Below, one piece after another: positions 45,239-52,475 of a stretch of 64,000 nucleotides of DNA. The number at the start of each line of letters is the position of its first letter. Within the stretch, counting starts at the first letter, position 1. This DNA is from Pseudomonadota bacterium (GTDB lineage Bacteria; Desulfobacterota; Desulfobulbia; Desulfobulbales; SURF-16). Location of the stretch: contig JAHILF010000011.1 of NCBI GenBank assembly GCA_018897105.1, positions 62,001 to 126,000 on the forward strand, given 5' to 3'. The translations under genes were made by a program, and so were the position numbers. The notes under the pieces were generated by a model. The model made no database searches. It saw nothing but the letters and a program-made list of their open reading frames with translations, and had not been told where the DNA came from.

Positions 45239-46036
45239 ATGAAGATATTTTCCTTACCCCTCATCTTCCTGCTGTTCTGTTTTCTTTTCTCTGGAGCGGT
45301 ACCCGGTTTTGCCGGCCAGCAAGACAGCAGCATTTTCGCAGAGGCCAATTCCTTCTTCCATCAGGCCAACTCCGCCGATGATCCCAAGCAGACCAGACAG
45401 CTTTATGAAAAGGCCCTGCTCCGCTATGAGCAGATCGCGAGGGATGTGCATAACGGCAGGCTTTACTACAATATCGGCAACACCTATGTCGCCCTTGATG
45501 ATATCGGCCGGGCCCTTGTCAATTACCGGCGGGCGGAAAAACTGATGCCGGGCGACGAAAACATCACCCAGAACCTTGCCTATGTCTTAAGTAAACGCCA
45601 GGACGTCATCCCCGCCCAGCAGGGGGAAAAGCTGCTGCAAACCCTCTTTTTCTGGCATTACGATCTGTCCCACCATACGCGATTGCTGCTTTTTTCCGGC
45701 TGCTATGTCCTGTTCTGGCTGGCGGCCGGCCTCATGTCTTTCACCCCTGTGCCTGTATCCAGGTGGCTGACCGGCTCTCTGCTGGCGCTTAGCCTGCTTT
45801 TTGCCACTTCCCTGCTTTTTGAGCAGCTCGCGGCAAGCCCGGCCACCGGGGTTATCGTCACCTCCGAAGTGGTGGCCCGCCAGGGAGACGGGCGGAATTA
45901 CCAGCCGAGTTTCACCGCCCCACTGCATGCCGGCACGGAGTTTAGGCTGCTGGAGAAAAGGACGAACTGGCTGCGGGTGGAATTAAACGACGGCAGAAAG
46001 TGCTGGCTGCCGGTGCAGAGCTGCGAGCTGGTCTGA
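45239..46036 (+). CDS. batE: BatE-like TPR plus SH3b membrane protein
   Basis: A 265-residue protein: Sec signal (LPLIFLLFCFLFSGAVPGFA), TPR-like repeats (RLYYNIGNTYVALDDIGRALVNYRRAEKLMPGDEN), two membrane helices (RLLLFSGCYVLFWLAAGLMSF; WLTGSLLALSLLFATSLLF) and a C-terminal bacterial SH3-like domain (FRLLEKRTNWLRVELNDGRKCWLP). This is the BatE architecture, here 11 kb from the moxR-bat operon. Start at MKIFSLP for a normal signal peptide. A methyltransferase gene begins 4 nt downstream. Confidence 0.82.
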   Translation: MKIFSLPLIFLLFCFLFSGAVPGFAGQQDSSIFAEANSFFHQANSADDPKQTRQLYEKALLRYEQIARDVHNGRLYYNIGNTYVALDDIGRALVNYRRAEKLMPGDENITQNLAYVLSKRQDVIPAQQGEKLLQTLFFWHYDLSHHTRLLLFSGCYVLFWLAAGLMSFTPVPVSRWLTGSLLALSLLFATSLLFEQLAASPATGVIVTSEVVARQGDGRNYQPSFTAPLHAGTEFRLLEKRTNWLRVELNDGRKCWLPVQSCELV

Positions 46037-46040
46037 AGAA

Positions 46041-46643
46041 ATGATGGAAAAGATGTTTAAAGAAATGTATGAGGCAGGGGACACCCCCTGGGAGCTGCAT
46101 CGGCCGGATGGCAATCTCATCGAGATGGTCAGAGATTATGCCATTTCCCCCGGAGCGGCGCTGGACATCGGCTGCGGAACCGGCAACAACACCATCTGGC
46201 TTGCCCGGCATGGATTTACCGCCACCGGCTGCGATGTGACGGAACTCGCCATCAAGCAGGCCATGACCAAGGCGGCGGAGGCACAAGTCGCCTGCACCTT
46301 TCTCCGCCTTGACTTTCTTAACGAAGAGGTGCCCGGGGGGGTCCCTTTTGCCTTTCTCTTTGACCGGGGCTGCTTCCATTCCTTTGACAGCGCCGAGGAA
46401 CGCCGGCGTTTCGCTGAAAAATCAGCCTCCCTGCTGCGTAAAGACGGTCTATGGCTGTCGCTGGTGGGCAATCGCGATGAAATCCGCGATACTCCAGGCC
46501 CGCCCCAGTGTTCGGCCCTGGATATCATCAGTGCGGTGGAATCCTTTTTTGAAATTCAGCTGCTTAAGTCCAACCACTTTGACACCAACCATGCCTCCGC
46601 CCACCGCAACTGGGTCTGCCTGATGAAAAAACGTACGCGTTAA
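46041..46643 (+). CDS. class I SAM-dependent methyltransferase
   Basis: A 200-residue Rossmann methyltransferase: SAM motif I ALDIGCGTGNNTIWLA, motif II acidic residue in 'TGCDVTELAI', and 'LFDRGCFHSFD' in the position of motif IV, similar to thiopurine-methyltransferase-like or tellurite-resistance TehB-like enzymes. Possible substrates are small molecules, including thiols or metalloid oxyanions; this is not determinable here. Gene follows batE by 4 nt. Confidence 0.85.
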   Translation: MMEKMFKEMYEAGDTPWELHRPDGNLIEMVRDYAISPGAALDIGCGTGNNTIWLARHGFTATGCDVTELAIKQAMTKAAEAQVACTFLRLDFLNEEVPGGVPFAFLFDRGCFHSFDSAEERRRFAEKSASLLRKDGLWLSLVGNRDEIRDTPGPPQCSALDIISAVESFFEIQLLKSNHFDTNHASAHRNWVCLMKKRTR

Positions 46644-46748
46644 ACCTGCCTGATTTACCCTGGCAAGGCATTACCTACCGCAATTATTTACCATTTAGCC
46701 AATAATCAGAAGCTACACCAAGATTTTTTTTTGAGAGGAGAAACAACC

Positions 46749-47324
46749 ATGAAAGTCGTCGCATTTAACGGAAGCGCCCGCAAGGGGGGCAATACCGCCA
46801 CCCTGCTGCAACAGGTGCTCGAGGAAATCGCCAGGGAAGGCATTGAGACGGAGCTGATCGAGCTGGCCGGCAGGGCCGTACCGGGATGTATCGCCTGCTA
46901 CAAATGTTTTGAACGGAAAAACCAGCAGTGCGCCGTTGATAACGATATCATCAATGAGGCTATCGCCAAGATGAGCGAGGCCGACGGCATCCTGCTGGGC
47001 TCGCCAACCTATTTTGCCGATGTTTCCGCCTCCATGAAAGGGCTGATCGAGCGCTGCGGCATGGTGTCCCGCGCCAACGGGGACATGTTCAAAAGAAAGG
47101 TGGGCGCCGGCGTGGTCGCCGTGCGCCGGGCCGGCGCCTCCCATGTCTTCAATTCGCTCAACAATTTTTTCACCATCGGCCAGATGATCATTGTCGGCTC
47201 CTCCTACTGGAACATCGGCATCGGCCGCGATCCCGGCGAGGTGTTAAATGACCAGGAAGGGATCAAGACCATGCAGGACCTGGGCCGCAATATGGCCTGG
47301 CTGATGAAGAAAATCAACTCATAG
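46749..47324 (+). CDS. flavodoxin-like NAD(P)H FMN reductase
   Basis: A 191-residue protein of the NADPH-dependent FMN reductase family: FMN phosphate loop 'FNGSARKGGNT', 'GCIACYKCFERK' with a Cys cluster C-x2-C-x2-C seen in iron-sulfur flavoproteins (first part), and 'LLGSPTYFADVSASMKGLIERC'. Cytoplasmic electron transfer to metals, quinones or other flavins. Start at MKVVAFNG with GAGGAG 9 nt upstream. Its 3' end overlaps the convergent oxidoreductase gene by 11 bp. Confidence 0.88.
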   Translation: MKVVAFNGSARKGGNTATLLQQVLEEIAREGIETELIELAGRAVPGCIACYKCFERKNQQCAVDNDIINEAIAKMSEADGILLGSPTYFADVSASMKGLIERCGMVSRANGDMFKRKVGAGVVAVRRAGASHVFNSLNNFFTIGQMIIVGSSYWNIGIGRDPGEVLNDQEGIKTMQDLGRNMAWLMKKINS

Positions 47325-48285
47325 CCGGTATTTCAACCTCCACCCACCCGCCGAGCTGCGCGGAACGCAGACAGGCATCGCAGACGGACAGCGCGGCCAG
47401 TCCCGCCTCGCCGCTGATGGGATTGGCCCCATCTCCCCTGAGCAAGGCCAGCCAGTCAGTGAGCAGCGGGACAATGGCCGGGGCCGGTGGCACATGGCCG
47501 AGAGGCATGATGGTCCCGCCTTGGATGAACTCCAATCGGCCATGCACCTGATCGCCATGCAGCTCGCCGACCAGCCCGACAAACTCATAGCGGCCGCATC
47601 TGCCCTTGCCGACTTTGCTCGAATCCACCGTGCCCACCACCCCATCAGCCAACTCCAGCTGGGCGGTGAACAGGTCCTCCAGGTTCGGGTTATGGATCTG
47701 ATAACGGGATGCCCGTACCCGCCTGATTTCCAGGCCGGTGATATAACGCAGGGCATCAAACATGTGCACGGCGGTGTGCAGAATGACCCCCGCCCCTGCG
47801 GTGGCTGCATCCTCCAGCCACGCCAGCGAAGAAGGTTCCAGCCGATGGCAGGCGGAAAAGCTGAACAGTCGCCCTGCACTGGCCAGATTACGGCGCAATC
47901 CCTGAATGATGTCGTTATAGCGCAAGGTATGCCCCACCGTGAGGGGCAGGTCCGCATCCTTGAAAAGGGCAACCATCTCGGCACCGCTCCTGCTGTCGGC
48001 AGCCAGGGGTTTTTCCACCAGCAGGGGTTTACGCATCACGGCGCAGTAGCGGGCAATGGCAAGATTGAGGGTGGGGGGAGTGACGGAGATCACCGCTTCA
48101 ACCTCAGGATCATGCACCAGATCATGCCAGTCGGCATGATAGCGGGCATGCCACTTTCTCGCCTGCTCCAGGCCAACAGCCGATCGTCTGGAGATGGCGA
48201 CCAGCTCCAGTCCGGCAATATCCTTGACAATATGCCCGGCATAGCGGGAGCCATGCTTGCCCGTGCCGATAATCCCGACTTTCAT
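47314..48285 (-). CDS. Gfo/Idh/MocA-family NAD(P)-dependent oxidoreductase
   Basis: A 323-residue enzyme: dinucleotide fold start 'VGIIGTGKHGSRYAGHI', signature 'LVEKPLAADSRSG' with the catalytic-site Lys-Pro, 'TVGHTLRYND', and 'HTAVHMFDALRYITGL' with the usual active-site His/Asp. It probably oxidises or reduces a sugar or inositol-type substrate; none is indicated by neighbours. Start at ATG 48285 with GAGG 8-9 nt upstream. Confidence 0.87.
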   Translation of the reverse strand: MKVGIIGTGKHGSRYAGHIVKDIAGLELVAISRRSAVGLEQARKWHARYHADWHDLVHDPEVEAVISVTPPTLNLAIARYCAVMRKPLLVEKPLAADSRSGAEMVALFKDADLPLTVGHTLRYNDIIQGLRRNLASAGRLFSFSACHRLEPSSLAWLEDAATAGAGVILHTAVHMFDALRYITGLEIRRVRASRYQIHNPNLEDLFTAQLELADGVVGTVDSSKVGKGRCGRYEFVGLVGELHGDQVHGRLEFIQGGTIMPLGHVPPAPAIVPLLTDWLALLRGDGANPISGEAGLAALSVCDACLRSAQLGGWVEVEIPAMS

Positions 48286-48382
48286 CACTTGTCCTCTGTC
48301 TGTTTTTTTTGCTGATGGCAGCCGCCAGGCGGCTGTTTTTTATCCTTACACCTTATCAGAGTATAGCAGCTAATCTCCAATT

Positions 48383-48685
48383 TTGGCAAATAGCTCCAGT
48401 TCCACTCCCTATTTCACCTCAAAAGAGTCTGGCAGCGGTCTTGGGCTTGCCATTTGCCGCTCGATTATCCCCAATCATGGCAGCTTCATAACAGTTTCCT
48501 CCACGCCGGGACAGGGTACCTGCTTTGAAATCGAGCTGCCCGCCTGCAGGGAATCAATGGCGGCAGGTAAAGCTGAAGAGCAAGTGGCGCTGACGGAACA
48601 GAAGGGCACCATACATGTCATGGAGGATGAGGAGATTGTCAGAACCATGGTGGAAAACATCCTGCAGCAAATTCTCAGCGGATGA
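48383..48685 (+). pseudogene. fragment of a hybrid histidine kinase
   Basis: The frame encodes the end of a HATPase domain (PYFTSKESGSGLGLAICRSI, then a G3-like STPGQGTCFEIELPA) and the first residues of a receiver domain (GTIHVMEDEEIVRTMVENIL), then stops. Upstream an in-frame TAA (48371) and no kinase core are present. A decayed remnant of a longer sensor kinase. Confidence 0.6.
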
Positions 48686-48687
48686 TC

Positions 48688-50295
48688 TTAACAGCCCTGC
48701 CCGGCAGGCGTCTCCGGGAAAAAACAGTAAGGATCTTTGTCCTTGAAGACGTCAAGGCCGAAGCCATGGACAACCGCCAGGCAACCGCCGCAGACCGGCC
48801 TGATAGGGCAGACGACGCAGGCCGCTGATCCGGCTCGATATCTTTGGGCCGGCTCGCCATGGTAGATAGCGCTGATGCTTTGCTCAAAGACATTACCGAT
48901 GTGAGAGGGAAGCTTACGGCATGCATGGGCCTCGCCATCCGGCAGGATGGAAAAGAAGTTGAAAGCCGCTCCGCAGCCGTGGCCGGCGCAGCCACCGAAA
49001 AGCGGCTGATTTTCCTGGCGGCGGATAATATTCATAAGATTATCCTTGAGACTGATACAGGGATTTTCCCGGGCCGCGGCCAGGTATTTCCCGAGGAAAC
49101 CGGCATAATCCTGCGGCTGCACGGACTGCAGACTGGCCCCTTCCCCCACCATGGCGAGCCGGTTGAAGGTAAACAGGTCCACCCGGTCACGCAGCAACTC
49201 CGCCAGGGGCAGCACCTGATCCATATTGTCCCGGGTCAGGGTCAGCATCACCATGGAGTAGATGCCGAGTTCCCGCAGCAGATCAAGAAAATCCATCACC
49301 CGGGCAAAATGGCCCTTGCCCCGGATATAATCATTATGTTCCAGAAGCCCTTCAAGGCTTACCTGAAAAAACTCAGGCTTTTGTATGGCAATGATCTTTT
49401 CCATGGTAGCACGCGGGGCGGGATTGCCGAGAATTGCCACCATCAGGTTGCGGTCCACCGCCGCCTGGTAGAGTTCCAGAAAATAGGGGTACAGCAGGGG
49501 ATTGCCGCCGGAAAAGGAAACCTGGCCCTGCACATGATATTCGCGGCAGAAACTGCGCAGATCATCGAGAATGGCCAGGCCCTTGGCCAGGGGCAGGGCA
49601 ACCCGGTCGCTGCGGTCGTAACAGTGTTTGCAGTGCAGATCGCAGACCTGGGTGATATGCCATTGCAGGGTAAAAACCGGTGAGAAGAAATAACTCTCGG
49701 CGATATCCTCCCCCCTGGGAAATGTCTGCGGGTTGCGGCGGATAGCAGATGGCGGTTTCAGCAAAATGCCCTGTCCTGCCGCCCGGTCCAGTACCCGGTC
49801 TATCACCCCTACCGCAACCTTGCCTTCTGCTGCCGCTGCCTCCGGCCTGATCTGCTCCACGACGATTTTAAGCGCCAGCAGGTCCTCATCGCGGGCCTCT
49901 CTTATAACAACCTTGCCGGTGACGGGCTGGCAATAGATAAGGACGAACTCCTCCTCAGGCTGGGGAGAAGAATGCCCCCTGTGCTTACTTTCCGGCAGCA
50001 ATGAACATAAATTTTTCCAGTTAAGCTTCAATAATTGCAAGGTCGGATTGACGGTGATCTGGTCAATCTGCGCCGAAATGGCGGTAAAACCCATTGACTG
50101 CATCTGAAAAAAGGCGAGCTCAAGCCTTGCCAGTTCGGGGAAATAGGGGGGAAGCTGTAAACTTTCCTGCAGTTTGGTGATGGTTGACGGAAGATTCTCC
50201 GGGGTAAAGATTTCTCCATTTTCGGCAAGAAGCTGCTGCTGTTGCCTGTCGTCAAGAAAGGAAAAACATACCGGAAAAATGAGTTCTGGTCTCAT
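48688..50295 (-). CDS. sbtM: SbtM-type radical SAM/SPASM maturase (thio(seleno)oxazole modification)
   Basis: A 535-residue enzyme. The N-terminal 190 residues form a distinct helical region, then a radical SAM domain with C218-x3-C222-x2-C225 (QVCDLHCKHCYDRS) and 'VSFSGGNPLLYP', and a C-terminal SPASM region rich in Cys (GGCAGHGCGAA, DGEAHACRKLP, ACVVCPIRPVCGGC) for auxiliary clusters. From memory this matches the NCBI family named 'selenobiotic/thio(seleno)oxazole modification radical SAM maturase SbtM'; I could not verify by search. The sbtA precursor gene lies immediately upstream on the same strand, which is decisive context. Predicted to modify the Cys/Sec-containing SGU motifs of SbtA. 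Confidence 0.85.
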   Translation of the reverse strand: MRPELIFPVCFSFLDDRQQQQLLAENGEIFTPENLPSTITKLQESLQLPPYFPELARLELAFFQMQSMGFTAISAQIDQITVNPTLQLLKLNWKNLCSLLPESKHRGHSSPQPEEEFVLIYCQPVTGKVVIREARDEDLLALKIVVEQIRPEAAAAEGKVAVGVIDRVLDRAAGQGILLKPPSAIRRNPQTFPRGEDIAESYFFSPVFTLQWHITQVCDLHCKHCYDRSDRVALPLAKGLAILDDLRSFCREYHVQGQVSFSGGNPLLYPYFLELYQAAVDRNLMVAILGNPAPRATMEKIIAIQKPEFFQVSLEGLLEHNDYIRGKGHFARVMDFLDLLRELGIYSMVMLTLTRDNMDQVLPLAELLRDRVDLFTFNRLAMVGEGASLQSVQPQDYAGFLGKYLAAARENPCISLKDNLMNIIRRQENQPLFGGCAGHGCGAAFNFFSILPDGEAHACRKLPSHIGNVFEQSISAIYHGEPAQRYRAGSAACVVCPIRPVCGGCLAVVHGFGLDVFKDKDPYCFFPETPAGQGC

Positions 50296-50326
50296 GCAGG
50301 AACCATTATGAAAATCTGTAAAAATA

Positions 50327-50362
50327 ATTCAGGGGCAGGATGACTCGCTCCTGCCCCTGAAT
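50327..50362 (-). terminator. hairpin between sbtA and sbtM (attenuator-like)
   Basis: ATTCAGGGGCAGGA (50327-50340) and its exact 14-bp complement at 50349-50362 with an 8-nt loop; on the sbtA/sbtM strand it is followed by ATTATTTTTA. It looks like an intrinsic terminator allowing partial read-through, which would give more precursor than enzyme, as in many peptide natural-product operons. Confidence 0.75.
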
Positions 50363-50409
50363 GAAAAGTGTCAGACGAAAATGTTATTTCATTGACGGAA
50401 AAAATCTCT

Positions 50410-50442
50410 GCAGTGCGGACCGCACTGCTATTTAGAACCGCT
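50410..50442 (-). promoter_or_regulatory. SECIS-like element of sbtA UGA-3, also terminator-like
   Basis: Fourteen nucleotides after UGA-3 (50445-50443): GCAGTGC (50428-50422), loop GGTCC, GCACTGC (50416-50410). The stem begins inside the TAG stop codon, so the hairpin lies at the very end of the gene, and a run of six T follows at 50404-50399. It may serve both Sec insertion and transcription termination. Confidence 0.75.
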
Positions 50443-50766
50443 TCAGCCACTGGAGCCGATTGGTGCCTTCTTTTCTTCCTCTACCGGGGCAGCAGTTGCC
50501 TTCTCATCGCCTTCAACCGCACCCTCAGTCTTTGTCGCTTCTTCTTGCTTTGTTACTTCTTCTTGAGTGCTGACCGCACTCCCTTTGGTACCGCCTCAGC
50601 CACTGCCTGCGCCGACTGCCTCTGTCTTTTCAGTGCCAACTGCACTGTCTCCTTTTGCGCCTCAGCCACTGCCGCCAAAGGCGACACCGCTACCCATGGG
50701 CAGGCCGCTCAGCAGGCCGGCAATACCCACACCAGCCAGAATCTTCTTCATTTCTTTTGCATCCAT
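50428..50766 (-). CDS. sbtA: SbtA-type selenopeptide precursor with three in-frame UGA codons
   Basis: Read through three TGAs (codons 35, 57, 108) the frame gives 112 residues and ends at TAG (50430-50428). It opens with MDAKEMKKILAGVGIAGLLSGL. Sec contexts are FGGSG-Sec-GAK, GAGSG-Sec-GGT and GSSG-Sec-SGSK; the spacers are Ala/Gly/Glu/Lys/Thr-rich. AAGGAGGAACAG before the ATG at 50766 is an excellent ribosome binding site. This matches the SbtA selenobiotic precursor concept (SG-Sec/Cys-SG repeated motif, maturase next door). The product is probably a ribosomally made peptide whose Ser-Gly-Sec units are converted to heterocycles by SbtM; final structure, export and target are unknown. Conventional gene callers miss it because of the UGAs. 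Confidence 0.88.
50566..50595 (-). promoter_or_regulatory. SECIS-like element of sbtA UGA-2
   Basis: Fifteen nucleotides after UGA-2 (50598-50596): AGTGC (50580-50576), loop GGTCA, GCACT (50570-50566). The loop carries the GGU motif typical of bacterial SelB-binding hairpins such as that of fdhF. Confidence 0.75.
50631..50661 (-). promoter_or_regulatory. SECIS-like element of sbtA UGA-1
   Basis: Fourteen nucleotides after UGA-1 (50664-50662): CAGTGC (50647-50642), loop AGTTG, GCACTG (50636-50631). The stem is nearly the same as in the other two elements (AGTGC/GCACT core). Confidence 0.72.
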
Positions 50767-50853
50767 CTGTTCCTCCTTTTTTTACGAGTTTCGGCAAGGT
50801 TTACTCCCTCTTTCCAGGTGAAGCCCTTTTTACCTAACAACGAAAACTGAAAT

Positions 50854-50882
50854 ATTATCGAGATTTTCTATTCAGATGTCAA
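50854..50882 (-). promoter_or_regulatory. sigma-70-type promoter of sbtA
   Basis: On the sbtA strand: TTGACA (50882-50877), 17 nt, GATAAT (50859-50854), a near-consensus promoter about 85 nt upstream of the sbtA start. The long leader in between is AT-rich with no further motif. It lies in the divergent sbtA/recQ spacer. Confidence 0.65.
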
Positions 50883-50943
50883 TAGTTATACAAAAAACCT
50901 TTTTCATTCGTGTGCCAGCCATAAAAATGGTAGATTGACGACC

Positions 50944-52431
50944 ATGACATCCTTGCAGATTCTGCAGAAATATTTCGGCCACTGCTCCTTTCGGGGGTGC
51001 CAGCAGGAAATCATTGATCATCTCCTGGCAGGCAACCACGCCCTGGTGCTCATGCCCACCGGCATGGGTAAATCCGTCTGTTATCAGATCCCGGCCCTGC
51101 TGCTGCCGGGTCTTACTTTGGTGATCTCTCCGCTTATTGCCCTGATGAAGGATCAGGTGGACGGTCTGCGCCGCAAAAATATCGATGCGGCCTTTATCAA
51201 TTCATCGCTCTCCAAAGCCGAGCGGGAAAAAAAATTGCAGGCGCTTGGCAAAGGAGCCTACAAACTCCTTTACGTTACCCCGGAGCGTTTCCGCAAACCC
51301 GAGTTTGCCGCGCTCATCGCCCGGCGCCCCATCAGCCTGCTGGCAGTGGATGAAGCACACTGCATCAGCCAGTGGGGCCATGATTTCCGGCCGGACTACA
51401 CCCGGCTCAAAGAGTTCCGCGATCTGCTGGGAAGTCCCCTCACCATCGCCCTGACCGCCACGGCAACCCCTGAGGTGCAGCAGGACATCATTACCCAGCT
51501 CGGACTCAAACCCGAGGCCATCAAAATCTTTCACGAAGGGATCAACCGCCCCAACCTCCATGTCAGTGTCAAAGATTTACACGGAGATGACGCCAAGCTC
51601 GAGGCCATTACCAGGCAATGCCAACGGCAGCCGGGCAGCACCATTGTCTACTTTTCCCTGATCAAAACCCTGGAACGCTTCAGCTACCTGCTTGACCGCA
51701 GCAACATTGCCCACTGCTGTTATCATGGCGGGCTGGGCAAGGAGGAACGCCGCCGCATCCAGAACCTGTTCATGACCGGCGGCATTGATCTGATTCTGGC
51801 CACCAATGCCTTTGGCATGGGTATTGACAAGGCCGATATCCGCCATGTCATCCACGCCGAGGTGCCAGGTTCCATGGAGGCCTATTACCAGGAAATCGGT
51901 CGGGCCGGGCGGGACGGTGCCCGCTCGGACTGCACCCTGCTCTATGATGAACAGGATCTGCTCATCCAGATGGATTTCATCAAATGGAACAATCCTGATG
52001 CCGACTTTTACCACCGTCTTTATCAGCTGCTGGCTGACGACCCCGATGCGGCAAACAGCGGCGGCAGCGAATGGCTGAAGGAAAGACTACTCTTTAAAAA
52101 CAGATTTGATTTCCGGCTGGAGACAGCCATAGCCATGTTTGATCGTTACGGCACGACAGAGGGCAGCCTTGAAAACCACGATCTGCATATTGCAGCGCTA
52201 TTGCCTGCCGAACTCAGCCAAAAAAAAATTGCGGATAAAATGCTTGCTGAACAAAAAAAACTGCATTTCATGGTCTGTTATATTAAAACAGATGGGTGCC
52301 GCAAGGCGCTCATCCATGATTATTTCGGCATGGATCATGCCGACCGTTGCGGGGCATGCGACAATTGCCACAGCAACCAGAAAATGACGAACAGGGAAAA
52401 CAACTCCGCCCAGGCCGGAGCAAGGCAATAA
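50944..52431 (+). CDS. recQ: RecQ-family ATP-dependent DNA helicase
   Basis: A 495-residue superfamily 2 helicase: Walker A MPTGMGKSVCYQ, motif II 'AVDEAHCISQWGHDFRPDY' (DEAH followed by the RecQ aromatic loop), 'LTATATPEVQQDI', motif VI 'QEIGRAGRDGARS', and a C-terminal zinc-binding RQC part (C at 'TDGCRKALIHDYFG' and 'CGACDNC'). No HRDC domain follows, so it is shorter than E. coli RecQ (about 610). It unwinds 3'-5' duplex DNA in repair. Start at ATG 50944; a TTG three codons earlier is open. Confidence 0.93.
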   Translation: MTSLQILQKYFGHCSFRGCQQEIIDHLLAGNHALVLMPTGMGKSVCYQIPALLLPGLTLVISPLIALMKDQVDGLRRKNIDAAFINSSLSKAEREKKLQALGKGAYKLLYVTPERFRKPEFAALIARRPISLLAVDEAHCISQWGHDFRPDYTRLKEFRDLLGSPLTIALTATATPEVQQDIITQLGLKPEAIKIFHEGINRPNLHVSVKDLHGDDAKLEAITRQCQRQPGSTIVYFSLIKTLERFSYLLDRSNIAHCCYHGGLGKEERRRIQNLFMTGGIDLILATNAFGMGIDKADIRHVIHAEVPGSMEAYYQEIGRAGRDGARSDCTLLYDEQDLLIQMDFIKWNNPDADFYHRLYQLLADDPDAANSGGSEWLKERLLFKNRFDFRLETAIAMFDRYGTTEGSLENHDLHIAALLPAELSQKKIADKMLAEQKKLHFMVCYIKTDGCRKALIHDYFGMDHADRCGACDNCHSNQKMTNRENNSAQAGARQ

Positions 52432-52475
52432 AGCAAGAAGTCTAACAGCCTGAAGCCGATAAAATCGTATTTTTT

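Noticed and set aside
50368..50850. 160-codon forward ORF opposite sbtA
   Set aside because: Its Ser/Ala/Cys-rich translation is the antisense of the repetitive sbtA gene; the reverse strand has RBS, promoter, SECIS-like hairpins and the partner maturase.
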